Shown here in pieces: positions 30,501 through 43,100 of a stretch of DNA of 64,000 bases. The notes beneath the pieces are model-generated. The model ran no database searches and was not told where the DNA came from. It was given only the letters and a program-made list of their open reading frames with translations. The position numbers were made by a program, and so were the translations under genes. The DNA comes from Patella vulgata. Lineage: Eukaryota > Mollusca > Gastropoda > Patellidae. The stretch is from positions 63,779,210-63,843,209 of the forward strand of contig NC_065883.2 in NCBI RefSeq assembly GCF_932274485.2. The letters are read 5' to 3'. The stretch's first letter is position 1; each line of letters starts with the position of its first letter.

Positions 30501-32089
30501 TAAAGCAATCACATTAGACCACTGAGCCTCTCACCCTCACATAATACTTTGGATTACATTCACTGCTTCTGTGCAAGAATTGATATTCATTCCATTCATG
30601 AAATAATATTCTGTATGTAGCCGAGTGGATATTCGGCAACCAAGTGGCAACTGGCAAATATCTTAGAACAATAAAGAGTTATTTGCTATCCTATTTAAAC
30701 AATAAACCTACATTTCCAGGAGATTGTTTGTGCCGTTTATGAAAATAGAGACTCTGAATCCTATTTTAAATTGTCATCTGTTATTTGAATCTTGATAGTG
30801 TAAACAGATGCCATCATATTAAATGTTAAATGTTTATTTTGACCAGGTTATGGCGATATGTGTTCTGGTAATAACCGTGCAGGATGTGCTGAACTTCTTT
30901 TCACTATTCAGAGACGTGTTAAACCAAAATATCATGTATTTGGCCATATACATGAAGGTAAGTAAACTCAATAATCAATCAATGTTTTCAATAATGAAAT
31001 GAAATGGGGTTTAACGTCCTACTGTTCTGCTCCAAACTGGGCTAATGAAGATGGGCATATGCCATACAGTGTGCTATGAGGGAAATTTTGCCCGGACAGA
31101 TCAAGGGATCTTTTACATGCACGCCAATGTGTACACGGGACCTTAGTTTTTTCGTCCCATCCAAACGACTAGAAAGCTGTCCTTGTCAGGCCCTCCGCCC
31201 TGCATGACTAGCAAGGGGGAACCACGCCGAAAACCGGGAAAATCTGGATGAACTTTCTCGGCCAATGGAGGGATCGAACACACGACCTCCAAGCTAGCTA
31301 GCCAGCGTCTTACCTACTTAGCCACGTGATCCCCCTTTTCAATAATGTCTTTTCTGTTTAAATTTGGATCTTTATTTATTACTTTAAAGAGGTATTATCA
31401 CTTATAATAATTATTTTTATATACTTGTAATATTATATTGAATAACATTAGAAAATTTGATGCACGAGCGTCTGCGCAACAGATTAACAAAGTTTGCACA
31501 CACTCTTTTCCACAACGTTCTAAGTACATTTTGAAAAATCAGTTTTTGTATGTACCACATTTACATTTTTTGAGAAAAGGGCAGTAACTCTGTAAATAAT
31601 TGTGTTACTGATAATGCAGTGTTGTAGCTAGTAGAGTTTGTGACACTTAGGGTGGTACTTGTGTTTGCCACCCCCCCTCCCCCAACAAAAGAAAAACACA
31701 ACACATCAAAGATACTTAAACTTTTAAAAAAAAAAAAATTCTGAGTGAGTCAGATGCCTTGTATCCTTCTACTTTCCCATTAGAAAAAAAATTTCTTTTT
31801 GCGAGGCAGTAATACCTATCAGATATTGGTGACTTTTGTTCGTAATGAACAGTAAGCTGGCTAGAATATAACTAAAGCATAAGTTCATATTTGTACTATC
31901 CCTTAAAATTACTTATCATAGACATACTTTTATATTTTTTCAGATTATGGTGTTACAACCGATGGTTTTACTACTTATATAAATGCCTCAACATGTAATC
32001 TACGTTATAAAGCTGTCAATCCTCCAGTTGTATTTGATATGCCTATACCTGATGGTCATTCAAAATCAGAACTTCTTTATGTCTCTTGA
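27516..32089 (+). CDS. MPPED-type metallophosphoesterase (copy MPPED-2), 5 coding exons
   Basis: Coding exons 27516-27831, 28575-28815, 29837-29952, 30847-30957 and 31944-32089 total 930 nt, giving 309 residues. Exons 2-5 have exactly the same lengths as in MPPED-1. The metallophosphoesterase motifs are complete: SDTH, HAGDF, GNHE, SHGPP and GHIH. All introns are GT-AG, including intron 4, where MPPED-1 has GC. The N terminus (MFFGDLFSKKDEDK) differs from that of MPPED-1. The segment NNRAGCAELLFTIQRR keeps the Gly-Cys of vertebrate MPPED proteins. The gene is convergent with AARSD1, 2.06 kb from its stop codon. An acceptor (TTATTTCAG) 35 nt before the ATG suggests a 5' UTR intron. Predicted role: phosphodiester hydrolysis on cyclic nucleotides or a related substrate. 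Confidence 0.94.
28393..28562 (+). mobile_element. SINE-B 3' fragment abutting MPPED-2 exon 2
   Basis: Counterpart of 18,450-18,601. The tail CCCCATTTCATGTCATTTC runs into the exon 2 acceptor at 28,573-28,574. Confidence 0.75.
28873..29485 (+). mobile_element. SINE-B, split by SINE-A
   Basis: The head (GTGGCTCTGAGAGTAAGG, B box GGGTTGAATCCCGG) and body occupy 28,873-29,099. The 3' part resumes at 29,378 (CACTACTTCC...) and ends near AGGATGTTAGGCCCCATTT. A diverged SINE-B variant, older than the SINE-A inside it. Not found in MPPED-1 intron 2. Confidence 0.75.
29100..29377 (+). mobile_element. SINE-A nested in SINE-B (MPPED-2 intron 2)
   Basis: Head TGGATGGCTGAATGGTTAGC, tail TGGACGTTAAACCCCATTTC and a CT-rich end. 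The flanking target duplication GTAGTGCTACT / GTAGCACTACT (29,089-29,099 and 29,378-29,388) carries two mismatches, so the insertion is not very recent. Confidence 0.85.
30040..30286 (+). mobile_element. SINE-B, 5'-truncated, in MPPED-2 intron 3
   Basis: Starts within the body (CGGAGGGCCTGACAAGG) and ends in ATTTC repeats. The exact 11-bp duplication CCTAGGATAAC is at 30,029-30,039 and 30,287-30,297. MPPED-1 has one CCTAGGATAAC at 20,239-20,249 with no SINE: a perfect empty site. Confidence 0.92.
30360..30535 (-). mobile_element. SINE-A remnant in MPPED-2 intron 3
   Basis: Degenerate reverse-strand SINE-A, counterpart of 20,821-20,990. Confidence 0.6.
30997..31335 (-). mobile_element. SINE-B, full length, reverse strand, MPPED-2 intron 4
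   Basis: Runs from the tail complement (GAAATGGGGTTTAACGTCC) to the head complement (TAGCCACGTGATCCCCC). The exact 12-bp duplication TTTTCAATAATG is at 30,985-30,996 and 31,336-31,347. Absent from the matching part of MPPED-1 intron 4. Confidence 0.92.
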
Positions 32090-33138
32090 TGTTATCGAGA
32101 GTTTAAAGAGTCTCAGGGAATTCTATAACTGTTTATTGCCACACTGTTGATATTGTCTGTCTATAGTCAGACTTCTGTCATTTATACACCATTAAAATAG
32201 AGTTAATAGATTGTCTTTAATGGAGAGAAAGTCTATTACTGGAAGCTCTGTGAACTTTAACATGTCGTTAACCTGCCGTTATATTTAATGGAGCTGTTGG
32301 GCTCTGTTATCTGTTTTGTGAACAGACTGCACAGTTGTCCCACTGTCTTCAGTTTCTTGTTAATACTAACTTCTATGAAGTTGTTATACATGTACATTGA
32401 ATTTAAAAATTTAAAATTCAGCCAATGAACAAACAGACTTCTCTTGGATTAACTTTAATCAGTCCTAACGGATAATGAAATTGACTTTCCAGCAACAGAA
32501 ATTTAACAGACCGTTAACAAACGACACGCTAGCAAGATGCTGAAGTCCATAATGCAAAATCTACCTCACAGAGAGACCCTTGGATTTCCTACACATTGGG
32601 TGCCAACAAACTGTGCTTTAGTGAGATCCTGGTGTATACCTCATTTTCCCCAACTTAAAAAGATATTTTTATTCATCTTTGGGCGGTATTTAGCAATAAT
32701 TGATCTACGTAATAAACACAAAAATAATATATTGATTACAATTACTATTTTAATTAACGCAGTGTTTCATTGAATGTTCTCTAACCATCAAGTGAATGAT
32801 AGTCTTAATATTTGTTTCTTTTGTTGAATTTACATTTATATACTTTATAATTTTGACATAAAGTTGTTTTATATACAGTTTTTATTAACATTTTTGTGTT
32901 TTTATCCTTTATGATATACTCAATTTATAAAAAATAGACTTAACAAGGTTGTCACCAAATTAATGTTTTCATTTTTTCAAAAGAATGTTGCCAGAATCCT
33001 AGAAAATTTAAAAAAAAAGGGCACTAGTCAAACAATCTCAAGAAATTCTCAATAAAAAATCTCAGTAAAAGAAAGCTATATTACAAGTCTTGACAACAAG
33101 TTTTAAAAAAATTCAAATACTCTTGACCAGTAAACCAG
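32090..33138. other. 3' flank of MPPED-2
   Basis: Non-coding. A poly-A-signal-like AATAAA lies near 32,711 (GTAATAAACAC), about 620 nt after the stop codon, and is a candidate end of the transcript. The block 32,190-32,700 has no counterpart in unit 1. No other gene seen. Confidence 0.5.
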
Positions 33139-33450
33139 GGGAGCCAAAGTGGTTCAGTGAGTAAGACGTTGGCTCGATAACCTGAAGGTCACGTGTTCGA
33201 TCCCTGCATTGGTCGAGGGCCTGGCAAGGGACAACATATAGTCGTTTGGACGGGATGAAAAACCAAAGTCCTGTGTACACATTGGCGTACATATAAAAGA
33301 TCACTTGACAATCGACTTAGGCTGTAGTGCCATTGCCCGGGCAAAATTTCCCTCATAGTACACTGCATGGCATATGCCATGCCCTTGCCATGCCCTTCTC
33401 CATTAGTCCAGTCGAAGCAGAACAATAGGATGTTAAACCCCATTTCATTT
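33139..33450 (+). mobile_element. SINE-B 3' of MPPED-2
   Basis: Internally shortened copy with head GGGAGCCAAAGTGGTTCAG. Target duplication CCAGTAAACCAG at 33,127-33,138 and 33,451-33,462. Counterpart of 23,342 in unit 1. Confidence 0.85.
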
Positions 33451-34145
33451 CCAGTAAACCAGTCATAAATTTTTGATGGTAAGGGCAATATTATTGCATA
33501 TTTTTCTACTTAGAAATGCTTACAACCAAGAAAACGACCTGACCAAATCTCAATAATATCTTGTAATGGCAGGATTGTCATTTGACTTCTCTACTTTTCT
33601 AGTTAGTCAATCATCAGTACAAATTTTTTTTAACTGCACCTGCATGAATATGGTAATTTTTGGGGTGTTCGTTTGTGAATTGACATGAATGGTGATTGAA
33701 TGACACAGAATTGAGTTCTGTCACATATACTAATCCTGATAACTTGGGGTGAGGTGTGTAAAACGGTTACATAATAGACCATGGGGAGCTTGTTTCAGCA
33801 GTGATGATTGGAGGAGATATAATCATATTCAGTTGGCCATGTCAGCAGTGATGATCGGTGGACATATAATTTTAGTCAGCTAACCTTGTCATGGTTACTT
33901 TAATATCAATTTTTTGTAGAACCGAGAGAATTTATTTTTGGAGGGATTTAAAAATGTGTCAGGGGAAGTAACTACCCAAAATCTTTCTGTGACCTTCCAA
34001 TTTCCTTGCTGACCTGCACTGTTGACCATGTGTGTAAACATCTTGTCAGAAGTATTTGTAAAATATCAAACAATTTACATTTCAACAATAAGATGAGAAA
34101 AAAAACAAATCTAGAAATATCTATTTTAATATTAAAACATTTACA

Positions 34146-37100
34146 TCACAATTCTGCTATTAAATCTAATAAAAGTTGTTCAGCTTTAGGTTTATTAGCT
34201 AATTTATTGGCCTTCCCTCTGTATCTTCCACCACTACATGCACCCTTGGCTTCTAATATATCCATTACTCTATAATAATAATTTTAGTGATTTAATTATT
34301 GATTAAACATACATTAGCTAGATCTGCCTCTTGCAGGTCTTTCTTTGGGCCTGAAATTTTATGTAAACTATTAATTAGACATTTATTAACATGAAAAAAC
34401 CTTAATCAATTCTCGATGCCAACTTATGCATCGGATTTTCACTGGATTTGAATCCGATCTGCTGCTCAACGCTCATTGATGATTAAAACCAAAAATGGAT
34501 AATCGAGACTATGTTATTTATCGTACCAACTTTAGTAATGATGATCAAGGCTAGGCCTAAAATCCAATTGCTAATATCTTGGTTCAGAGTGGAGCAATTT
34601 ACAGCATATTCCCTTTATATTATCTAGTTTTTAACTATTATAGTGAGAACTGCCAGCTCTTTATCTAATCTTCCATATTGATCCTTTAACTGCAATCTAA
34701 TTAAAACATCGCTCATATTTGATTTCATATAGAAGAGGCCATTGGAAAAAACCCCAAAAATATTGATAGAAAAAGTATTTTTGTTTATATTGATAAAGCT
34801 TTTTGTTAAAATTGATAAACAAATCTTTCAAAAGGATCATTATGCGCAATATTGTATTAATAATATATTTTTAAAATTCTACTCTGCTAGTTCAAACATG
34901 TCTAAGAAAATAACTTACTGATTTCCAGCTTTATCCAGTAAATCTTGTGAACCACATAATAAAAACATTCCTGATCCTTTTTCATCACCAGTTGTCAAAA
35001 AACATGGAGCAACCTAAATAATGTTTAATGATGTAAGATAAACAGAGAGAAACAAACCAGGTTATTTCAGGACGAACATCGAATATATTTATTTCAATAA
35101 ATTACTTGATAAAGGTATTCTGATGGGGAAGGACTGGAGAAAACACACAAGGTTAGGCAGGTGACCCTACTCCATGCCATGTACAGTTCTGGGATTGAAA
35201 TCATGCCACAGGACTTAACGAAAGACTTTATAATCTAAAGCATGCACATTCGACCACCACCCCTGACATTACGACATAAAGATATATCAAATACAGCATA
35301 ACCCACCTCAAGAAAAGTTAATTAGTGTATTTTTTGGAGTGTAAGTTAATTAGTGTATTTTTTGGTGTGTAAGTTAATTAGTGTATTTTTTGGAGTGTAA
35401 GTTAATTAGTGTATTTTTTTTAGTGTATGCTAGATACCAAATACTTTGATTAATAGATTGAGTATTAAACTTACATCTCCTATTTCAGTGGCTATGATAT
35501 TCATATATTCACCATCTCCTTCTTTTCTACAAAAAATAATCAAACACTGCCTTTGAATAATTACTGATCAGATTATCAGATTATTAGTGTTGGTCGTTGT
35601 CAAGTATGGTTTCAGTTATGTTGTTGTATTTTATCTATATATATGTGTGTCTCATATCTGTATTGCTGTATTAGCTTGATAACGTTAAGAGAATACTCTA
35701 CGAAATGTCGTCTTAAAAATACACTAGTAGCTGTTTTCCATAAGTATGCTTTTTTGTTGTTACTCTATCCAGTTACTAAATGCCATTTAAAGATTACTAC
35801 AAGATTAGTATTGTAACAGGTATCAAAAAGAAAAAGTGACATTAAAACAAAAATTTATTGCTGTTTCTGAATTTAAATCTATCAAATTTAAAATTTGTAC
35901 CACTACTGGTATATACATCTCTAAAAGAAACTTGTAAACGACATACAAGATAACTTTCCACTTCATTCCACGGTGAGAAATCAGAATCTCAGATAAAAAT
36001 CAAGACTTTCCCATACATAATATATGAAAATGTTATAGCCTATTCTCACCTGTGATGACTGAACAAAGGCTGTTTTTCTGGATTTAATTTAAACATTTTA
36101 GCCTCCATAACCGCCATGTCTCTTAGAAGTGTTAGTGCCAACTGTAAATAATACAAATATACTCTTCAAAAAAAGTAGGGGATATTCAGAAACAATACAA
36201 AACTGCGAAAATGCACTTCTGTTTTTATTAGAGGTAACCATATCACTTGCAAAGAGATACGCTGTCAAAAGTGAAAATGGACGTTTTTGATTTTTGTCTT
36301 AATAATGAGTAATTGCTCCACCAATCCTCAGACATTCAGCAATTCGTCGTGGCATGCTCCTAATCAACCGTCCAATCACGATTTGGGGCAATCTGACCAA
36401 CTCCTTTTTCAGTGCCATGGCCAATTCTTGCAGTGTTGTCAGTTGACGTTGACGTCGACGAACATGTCTCCTGATCAAATTAACGTAACACACTAAAGCA
36501 AAGATACACTAAACAGTAAATCTTATGCAAGACCTGCTAGGAAAGCAAAAATGGATAGGATAAACCAGCATGCGGCAGTTTTCATCAACCCTTCCTTGAA
36601 GTGTCAAATTTGACAATGAACCCCTCCCCCTGTGTATGAGTATAGTATAAACTAAACAGCAGGGAAGGGAGACAATTCTTGTATTTCCGACACTGCATAT
36701 GAATCTCATTAAAATTTGATCTTTATTTCATTGCGGTTTTCATTTTGATTGACCAATTAGACCTAACTATTTCTTTATCAATTCTCAGTTGTCATTGGAG
36801 CCATTGGTTAAAATCATTCTTGCCAAAGTGCCTGTTCATTAGTGAGATGAAAAGTCAGGTCGGTAAAATGAACACAAAACTTTTTAATGATTTACCTTCT
36901 GAGAGGCTTTCTGATTTTTGACAGCTTTATCAGCTAATTCTACTTGTTTTTCTAATGGACCACTGAAATAATAAAACAAGAATGATAATTCTATCATATC
37001 TGTTTATTATTAGCATCAAAACAATCTGAACAATCATTATTACTAGAGATCTCTATAATTAGTACAATTAGTTCGGCCAATGCAGGGATCGAAAACCTGA

Positions 37101-40100
37101 CCTCCAGGCTAGCGAGCCAGCGTATTACACACTAAGCCACCGTGATCCCCATAATTAGTACAACTTTAGTATCCATTTCTAACAGATTAAACAGGCATTA
37201 TTCAAGAGCTAAATAAATACAGATCTTTCGTTTGGCCTCAAATGTTATTTTATTAGACATTTATTTACATGCCAGGCCCATAATTAACTCTTTAGAACTT
37301 CGGATGGTTTTGATTTTCAACAGATTTAAATAAATGAATTCATTTAAAGATAGGTTGCCCGGCAATGAAAAACATGCTCACAGCAGCTAAGTCTTCTGAG
37401 ACGTCAACAAGGGGTGTCACATATTTTTTGCTAATGAAAATATTTACAACACACTAAAATCTGATTAAGAGTAACAACCCATTAAGTAATTATCAAAAAA
37501 TCTTCAGAATTTGTTTGGCTTCTAGTTCGACTGCCACATGCTTACGTTTAGTATACAAAACAATGAATATCATGAAATTAGCTTTTCAAGTTATCGGAAA
37601 TGGTTGAAAATCAATAGATTGTATCGTCTCATGACCTTAAACACTGTGTATGAATTTAAAGTAAAAAATTTTGGTCTTGAGTGCATCCACAACATTTTTC
37701 AAAGTCATCAAGGGTCATAACTCTAGCAATAATTATCAGAAATTGTTAAAAAAAAAATCAATAATGTTCATCGTCTCAGGACCATAAACACTATGTATAA
37801 ATTCAAAGATAATCGGATGATAATTTTGGTCTGTTGAGAATGAACAAGAATATGCAAAGAGGTCAAGGGATATAACTCTAATTATCGGATATCGACTTCT
37901 TCGTCTCATGATATTACATTTAAAGTCAATCGGATGATAACATTGGTCTGTAGAACATCCAAGGGCCATAACTCTGGCAGTAATTATTGGAATTTTTTTT
38001 AAATCACTGGGCTTAAACACTGTGTATAAATTTAAGTTCACTGGATATTAACTTTAGCTTCCTAGAGCTTCAACAAGATTTTTCAAAGAGGTCAAGAGCC
38101 ATAACTCCCGCAGTAATTATCAGAAATAATTGAAAATCAATAGGCTTCTTCGTTTCATGACCTTAAATACTGTGTATAAACATACAACCATATTTCAATG
38201 TGGGCGTATAAAAATGGTTAATGGAGACTTTGTTTATCAACGTAACAACAGTAGCAATGACAATCGAGACTACACTATTCTGGCAACTCGGCTCAGAATG
38301 AAGTAATTTGACTGAAATTTTCAACATATTCCCTTTTCATTATCTATTTTCTAACTATTATAGCGAGAACTGTCAGCTCTTTATCTAAATCTTATAGAGA
38401 GCATTCCCCCCAATAACAAGCACAACAAGATGAGTAGCACTTGGGGCCCAGTTCCTGGTTCAAAAACACATTTTCTCTAAGTGTTAAAGTGTTAAGTATG
38501 GTTTTGACGATTACCTTAAAACATTTGTTAACCCTTTCTCCACTGCATAACATTTACCAAAATAATCAAGTAATCTTTGACCAACCACAAACAGGAGATT
38601 CACCTTGCCCTTTTTACCTTTATCTACACCTAATAACTTTATAGCCTGTAGAACATAGACGGTAAAATAGATAAAGATGGTTTGCCAAGAAACAAAACAT
38701 ATGCCCACAGCAGCTAAGTCGTCCTCACATATATATTCTTTTGTATGCAGTTGGATTTTCTTTAAGCTCAAGGGCAATAACTTTGACAATAATTATTGGA
38801 AATTGTTAATAATCAATAGGCATCTTCGTCTATGAACATAAAACACTGTGTATAAATTTTAATTGGATGACAATCAAAATAAAAACTTTAGCCTCCAGCC
38901 TAGAGCATCCACAAGCAAATTGTGGTGGACTGACAGGGATTTCAACAATACATGACCACATTTCAATGGTTATGTTTTGCAATAAAGTGTTGTACTGGAT
39001 CAATTAAATCTATGGTCTTCAATAAATACATTCAATCACTGAAGCTCGGATAAATAGAAATGAAATGGGGTTTAATGTCCTACTCCAACTGGGCTAATGA
39101 AGACGGGCATACACCGTACAGTGTGCTATGAGGGAAATTTTGTCTGGACCGCGACCCTATGTCCTATACTTATATCAAATTCCAAATGTCAAGGGGTCTT
39201 TTATGTGCGCGCCAATGTGAACATGGGACCTCAGTTTTTCGTACCATGCGAACGACTAGACAGCTGTCCTTGTCAGACCCTCTGTCCTGCCCGACTGACA
39301 AGGGGAAACCATGCCGGAAAATCCTGATGAACTTTGTCGGCCAACATCGAGAGAGAACCTGCTACCTCCAGGCTAGCGAGCCAGCGTTTTACTCACTTAG
39401 CCACCGTGGCTCCTTCGAATAAATAGACTCAATTAGTAATATTGATAATATGACCTGTGCAGCAACATGTTTTATTGTCTGGAGATTAGTTAGATACATT
39501 TCAATGAAAGCTTAATTTTCGTTACCTGCAAATGTGCTAGCGAAGAAACATGGGTTCCACAACATAAATTAGAATCGACGCCTTCAATATTTAAAACACG
39601 AATAGGTCCTACATGATCATCTGGTAAACCTCGACATGACGCCTGTAAAAAAAAAAACAGAATTATTAGTGAATCATTGTCAGTAGTAATGAAAGAATGT
39701 TGAAATGGGGAATACCCACCTTAATAAATGGGGAAACCCCACCTTAATACATCAATAGTTGCTCTGGGAGATATAACCCTGGAGTAAAAATAAGTGAACA
39801 TATCCTAAATAAACAATTAATCATAGTACCTTTTTCCATTCTGGATCATCTTTATCATAAAACAGTTTAGGTTTAACTGTTAAACCCTCTCTTATTTTAT
39901 CATTACATTCTTTCTCTAATTCTGTAATTTCTTCATCTGTCATGGTTGGTGTGTTTAGTTCAATAAAAGATTTATTACCATCGCCTAAATTCCTATAAAA
40001 CAGTCATCAATATCTGATGTCATATATCACATTTAGTCATCAATATCTGATGCTAGGTATAATACTTAGTCATCAATATCTGATGCTAGGTATAATACTT

Positions 40101-43100
40101 AGTCATTAATATATGATGCCATATATCACACTTAGTCATTAATATATGATGCCATATATTACATTTAGTCATCAATAACTGATGCCATATATTACATTTT
40201 TAACAGCTGATGTTATATATCACATTTAGTCATCAATATCTGATGCCATATATCACATTTAGTCATCAATAACTGATGCCATACATTACATTTAGTCATC
40301 AACATCTGATGCTATATATCACATTTAGTCATCAATATCTGAAACCATTTATTACATTTAGTCATCAACAGCTGATGCTAAATATCACATTTAGTCATCA
40401 ATAACTGATGCCATATATCACATTTAGTCATTCTATCTTGATACAATATATTAAGTCATCAAGAAAATCAACAAAGGTTTTCCTTGTAGTTTCGAAAATC
40501 GTATTCTCTAAATCAGTGTTTTCAAAAGAGATAAAATTTGTTACGCTAGTTTTTTCATTCCGTACAACAAGATAATGGTACCTTTCTATCATATCTAAAC
40601 ATTTAAAGGAACATCTGTAATAAAATGTCTTAATAGTTAAAAAAGTTCTTTGTTTAAAAGCAGAGTACTTCAGGGTTAATACTGATCTTTAAACCCCAAA
40701 TTGAAGAAATATTCCACAAATCACCTTTGAAAGACTAGTATGGTACAGGGATGCAAATCAATGACGCACATCAAGGACCTCAAGTAACATTTAGGATCTT
40801 TGCAAGGCTTTTTGGAAAAAATTAGTGGTTTTAACTCTTTAGCACCTGATACATATAAATATTGACTGCCATAATTCCCTGAAAATATCTGAGAAAAGCG
40901 ATAGTTTTTACTTTGAGTATAAAGTACTTACCATGATGTAGTAGCATAACCAAATCTAGATTCAGCTAAAGCAGAGATCAGATGCTGACCTACAATACAA
41001 ATAACAACCAATATATATATTTCATTGGCATAGGTTCCTGGAAAAGTCATAGACATAGCAGCACCAAAATGGGCTACAGCACAGCAGGAAGGAGCATTTA
41101 TCTATATTGTGAATTAAATCATTAGGTTAAATTTTTTTAAACTCTGAATACCAAATCATCAGTATATTTTTCAATTCTGCATCGTAAAGACTTCTCACAT
41201 AAAGTCCTGCATTAAGATACCAATTATTATGAAAGTTATCTTCCCTTGGTCTCCAGCCACTAAAAGTTAGTAATATTATAAATATCGAATGTTACACTTT
41301 TTATGCTAAGACAGCACTGTACAGAAAGGTTAGAATCTTTGGAAGCCATTACAGAACCTGTCTATCAATTTTTCTCATAGTTAAATCTAACCCTAACCCT
41401 TGTTCAGTGTAATGTATTATACCAGTAACGTCAGTGGTGGTTATATCCTAGTATCTAGTCAAACTATGAATACAGGTAAACTTCATCAATAAGTATGTTT
41501 TAATATCACTATTTTCTTACCAGTGTGTTGCTGCATGTGATCGAATCTTCTCTGCCAATCAACTGTCATGGAAACCTCTTTTCCTGCATCAACTGGTTTC
41601 TCAACAAAATGAACAGCCTTATCTCCCCTTCGTGTCACTCTTAACACAGGGATATCTTCAATCTAATAAAAATAATAATATGTCCATGTAATTTGTGCTA
41701 AAGCCACAAATCAATAATTGACTAATAATAGAATTGAAACAGATTGAAAAGATGATAAGATGATAAACTCCATTCCTAATCCAAGTCATAAATATTCCAA
41801 GCAACATTAAAGGAAGCCAGAACATCTGAGTCCTTTAAATCATGCTGACAAGATGTTGAACTCCATTCCTAATCCAAGTCATAATACATATATAAAAACC
41901 CAGCAACATTAAAGGAAGCCAGAACATCGGAGTCCTTTAAATCATGCTGACAAAATGTTGAACTTCATTCCTAATCCAAGTCATAAATACATATATAAAA
42001 ACCCAGCAACATTAAAGGAAGCCAGAACATCGGAGTCCTTTAAATCATGATGGCAAGATGTTGAACTCCATTCCTAATCCAAGTCACAAATACATATATA
42101 AACTCCCAGCAACATTAAAGGAAGCCTGAACATCTGAGTCCTTTAAATCATGCTTAAAGACTCGCTTATTTAATTGTGAATACGAAACGTGAGAGTGCGG
42201 CTCAGCGCCATCGAGTAAAAAATTTCTAGATGAGAGAGAGGTGCTTTATAAATTTATCATTATTATCAGAATTATTTATATCTTAATCTTAAAGTACATT
42301 TTACAAATTAAAACAACTTACAGTTCCTCTATCATCTGGCTGAAATTTAAAAAAATGGAAAATCATAACTGTGTGGCTTCTCTCTCATTCAACATGACAA
42401 CTTTCGGGGTGCTTGGGGAAATGATGGTCCGATTTTCTCATGTGAGAGTAAAACAAGCTTGTGAACCAGCCTACGCACAGTTGTGAACCAGACAACACCT
42501 TAACCAGAACACCGACACAGCAGCATTGCTGGGGGTTGCATCGGAGATAGCAATCTAGGCCAGCCAGCACCTTATCTCCTTGCAATAGTATATAAGTTGG
42601 ATTGGATCTCAGTTTTCCTTTGACAAAAATGGGGGAGGGGGGGTTGATGGCTGAATGGTTAGCACATGCACGCTGCATCATAAGGTCTGTCATTGAGTCA
42701 ACTGGCGTGGTTTCGATTCCTTGGTTGGACGTGATAAGGAGTAGGGTCGCCTGTCAACCCTGTGGGTTTTCTCTGGGTCCTCTGGTTTCCTCCCACTGGT
42801 TAAGACCCCTACGCGCAAGCAAATTATTGAAATAAAATTGAATTATGTGTTAGTCTTGAAATGGCCTAGTTTGTGTTGAGTGGACGTTAAACCCCCATTT
42901 CTCTCTCTCTCTCTTTTGACAAAAATGCGTAATAGTTCATATCTAATCAGGTCGAACTCAGAAATTTGATGCGATTTCATTTCTTGTGCTTCCTTCCTGT
43001 CTCATTTTCTACACTTGACACAGCCTTCAATTTCAGCCACTGACCTTTTCTGAAAAGTTTCCTGCCTTAGATCTCCCTAGGTAGAAGTGGAATTTTAACC

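Larger units (their letters stand above)
25865..34085. repeat. Large segmental duplication unit 2 (MPPED-2)
   Basis: Second copy of the unit at 13,425-24,557. Its right boundary lies about 60 bp from the AARSD1 stop codon, so the AARSD1 3' UTR probably overlaps the duplicated sequence. The shorter length is mostly due to absence of the 2.6-kb segment and of the MITEs found in unit 1. Confidence 0.85.

Noticed and set aside
17564-32089. MPPED-1 and MPPED-2 as two alleles wrongly assembled in tandem
   Set aside because: Not excluded, but there are many intron differences, distinct insertions, different N-termini and a changed splice donor, all pointing to true paralogues. Read depth would settle it.
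32537-32773. 78-codon plus-strand frame 3' of MPPED-2
   Set aside because: No recognisable domain. It lies in the probable 3' UTR, and the corresponding unit 1 region lacks it.
34006-34275. Plus-strand open frame of 89 codons
   Set aside because: It is antisense to the last coding exon of AARSD1, whose protein is clearly recognisable on the minus strand.
40003-40452. CRISPR-like array
   Set aside because: Units are directly adjacent with no spacers and lie in an intron of an animal gene. It is a minisatellite.
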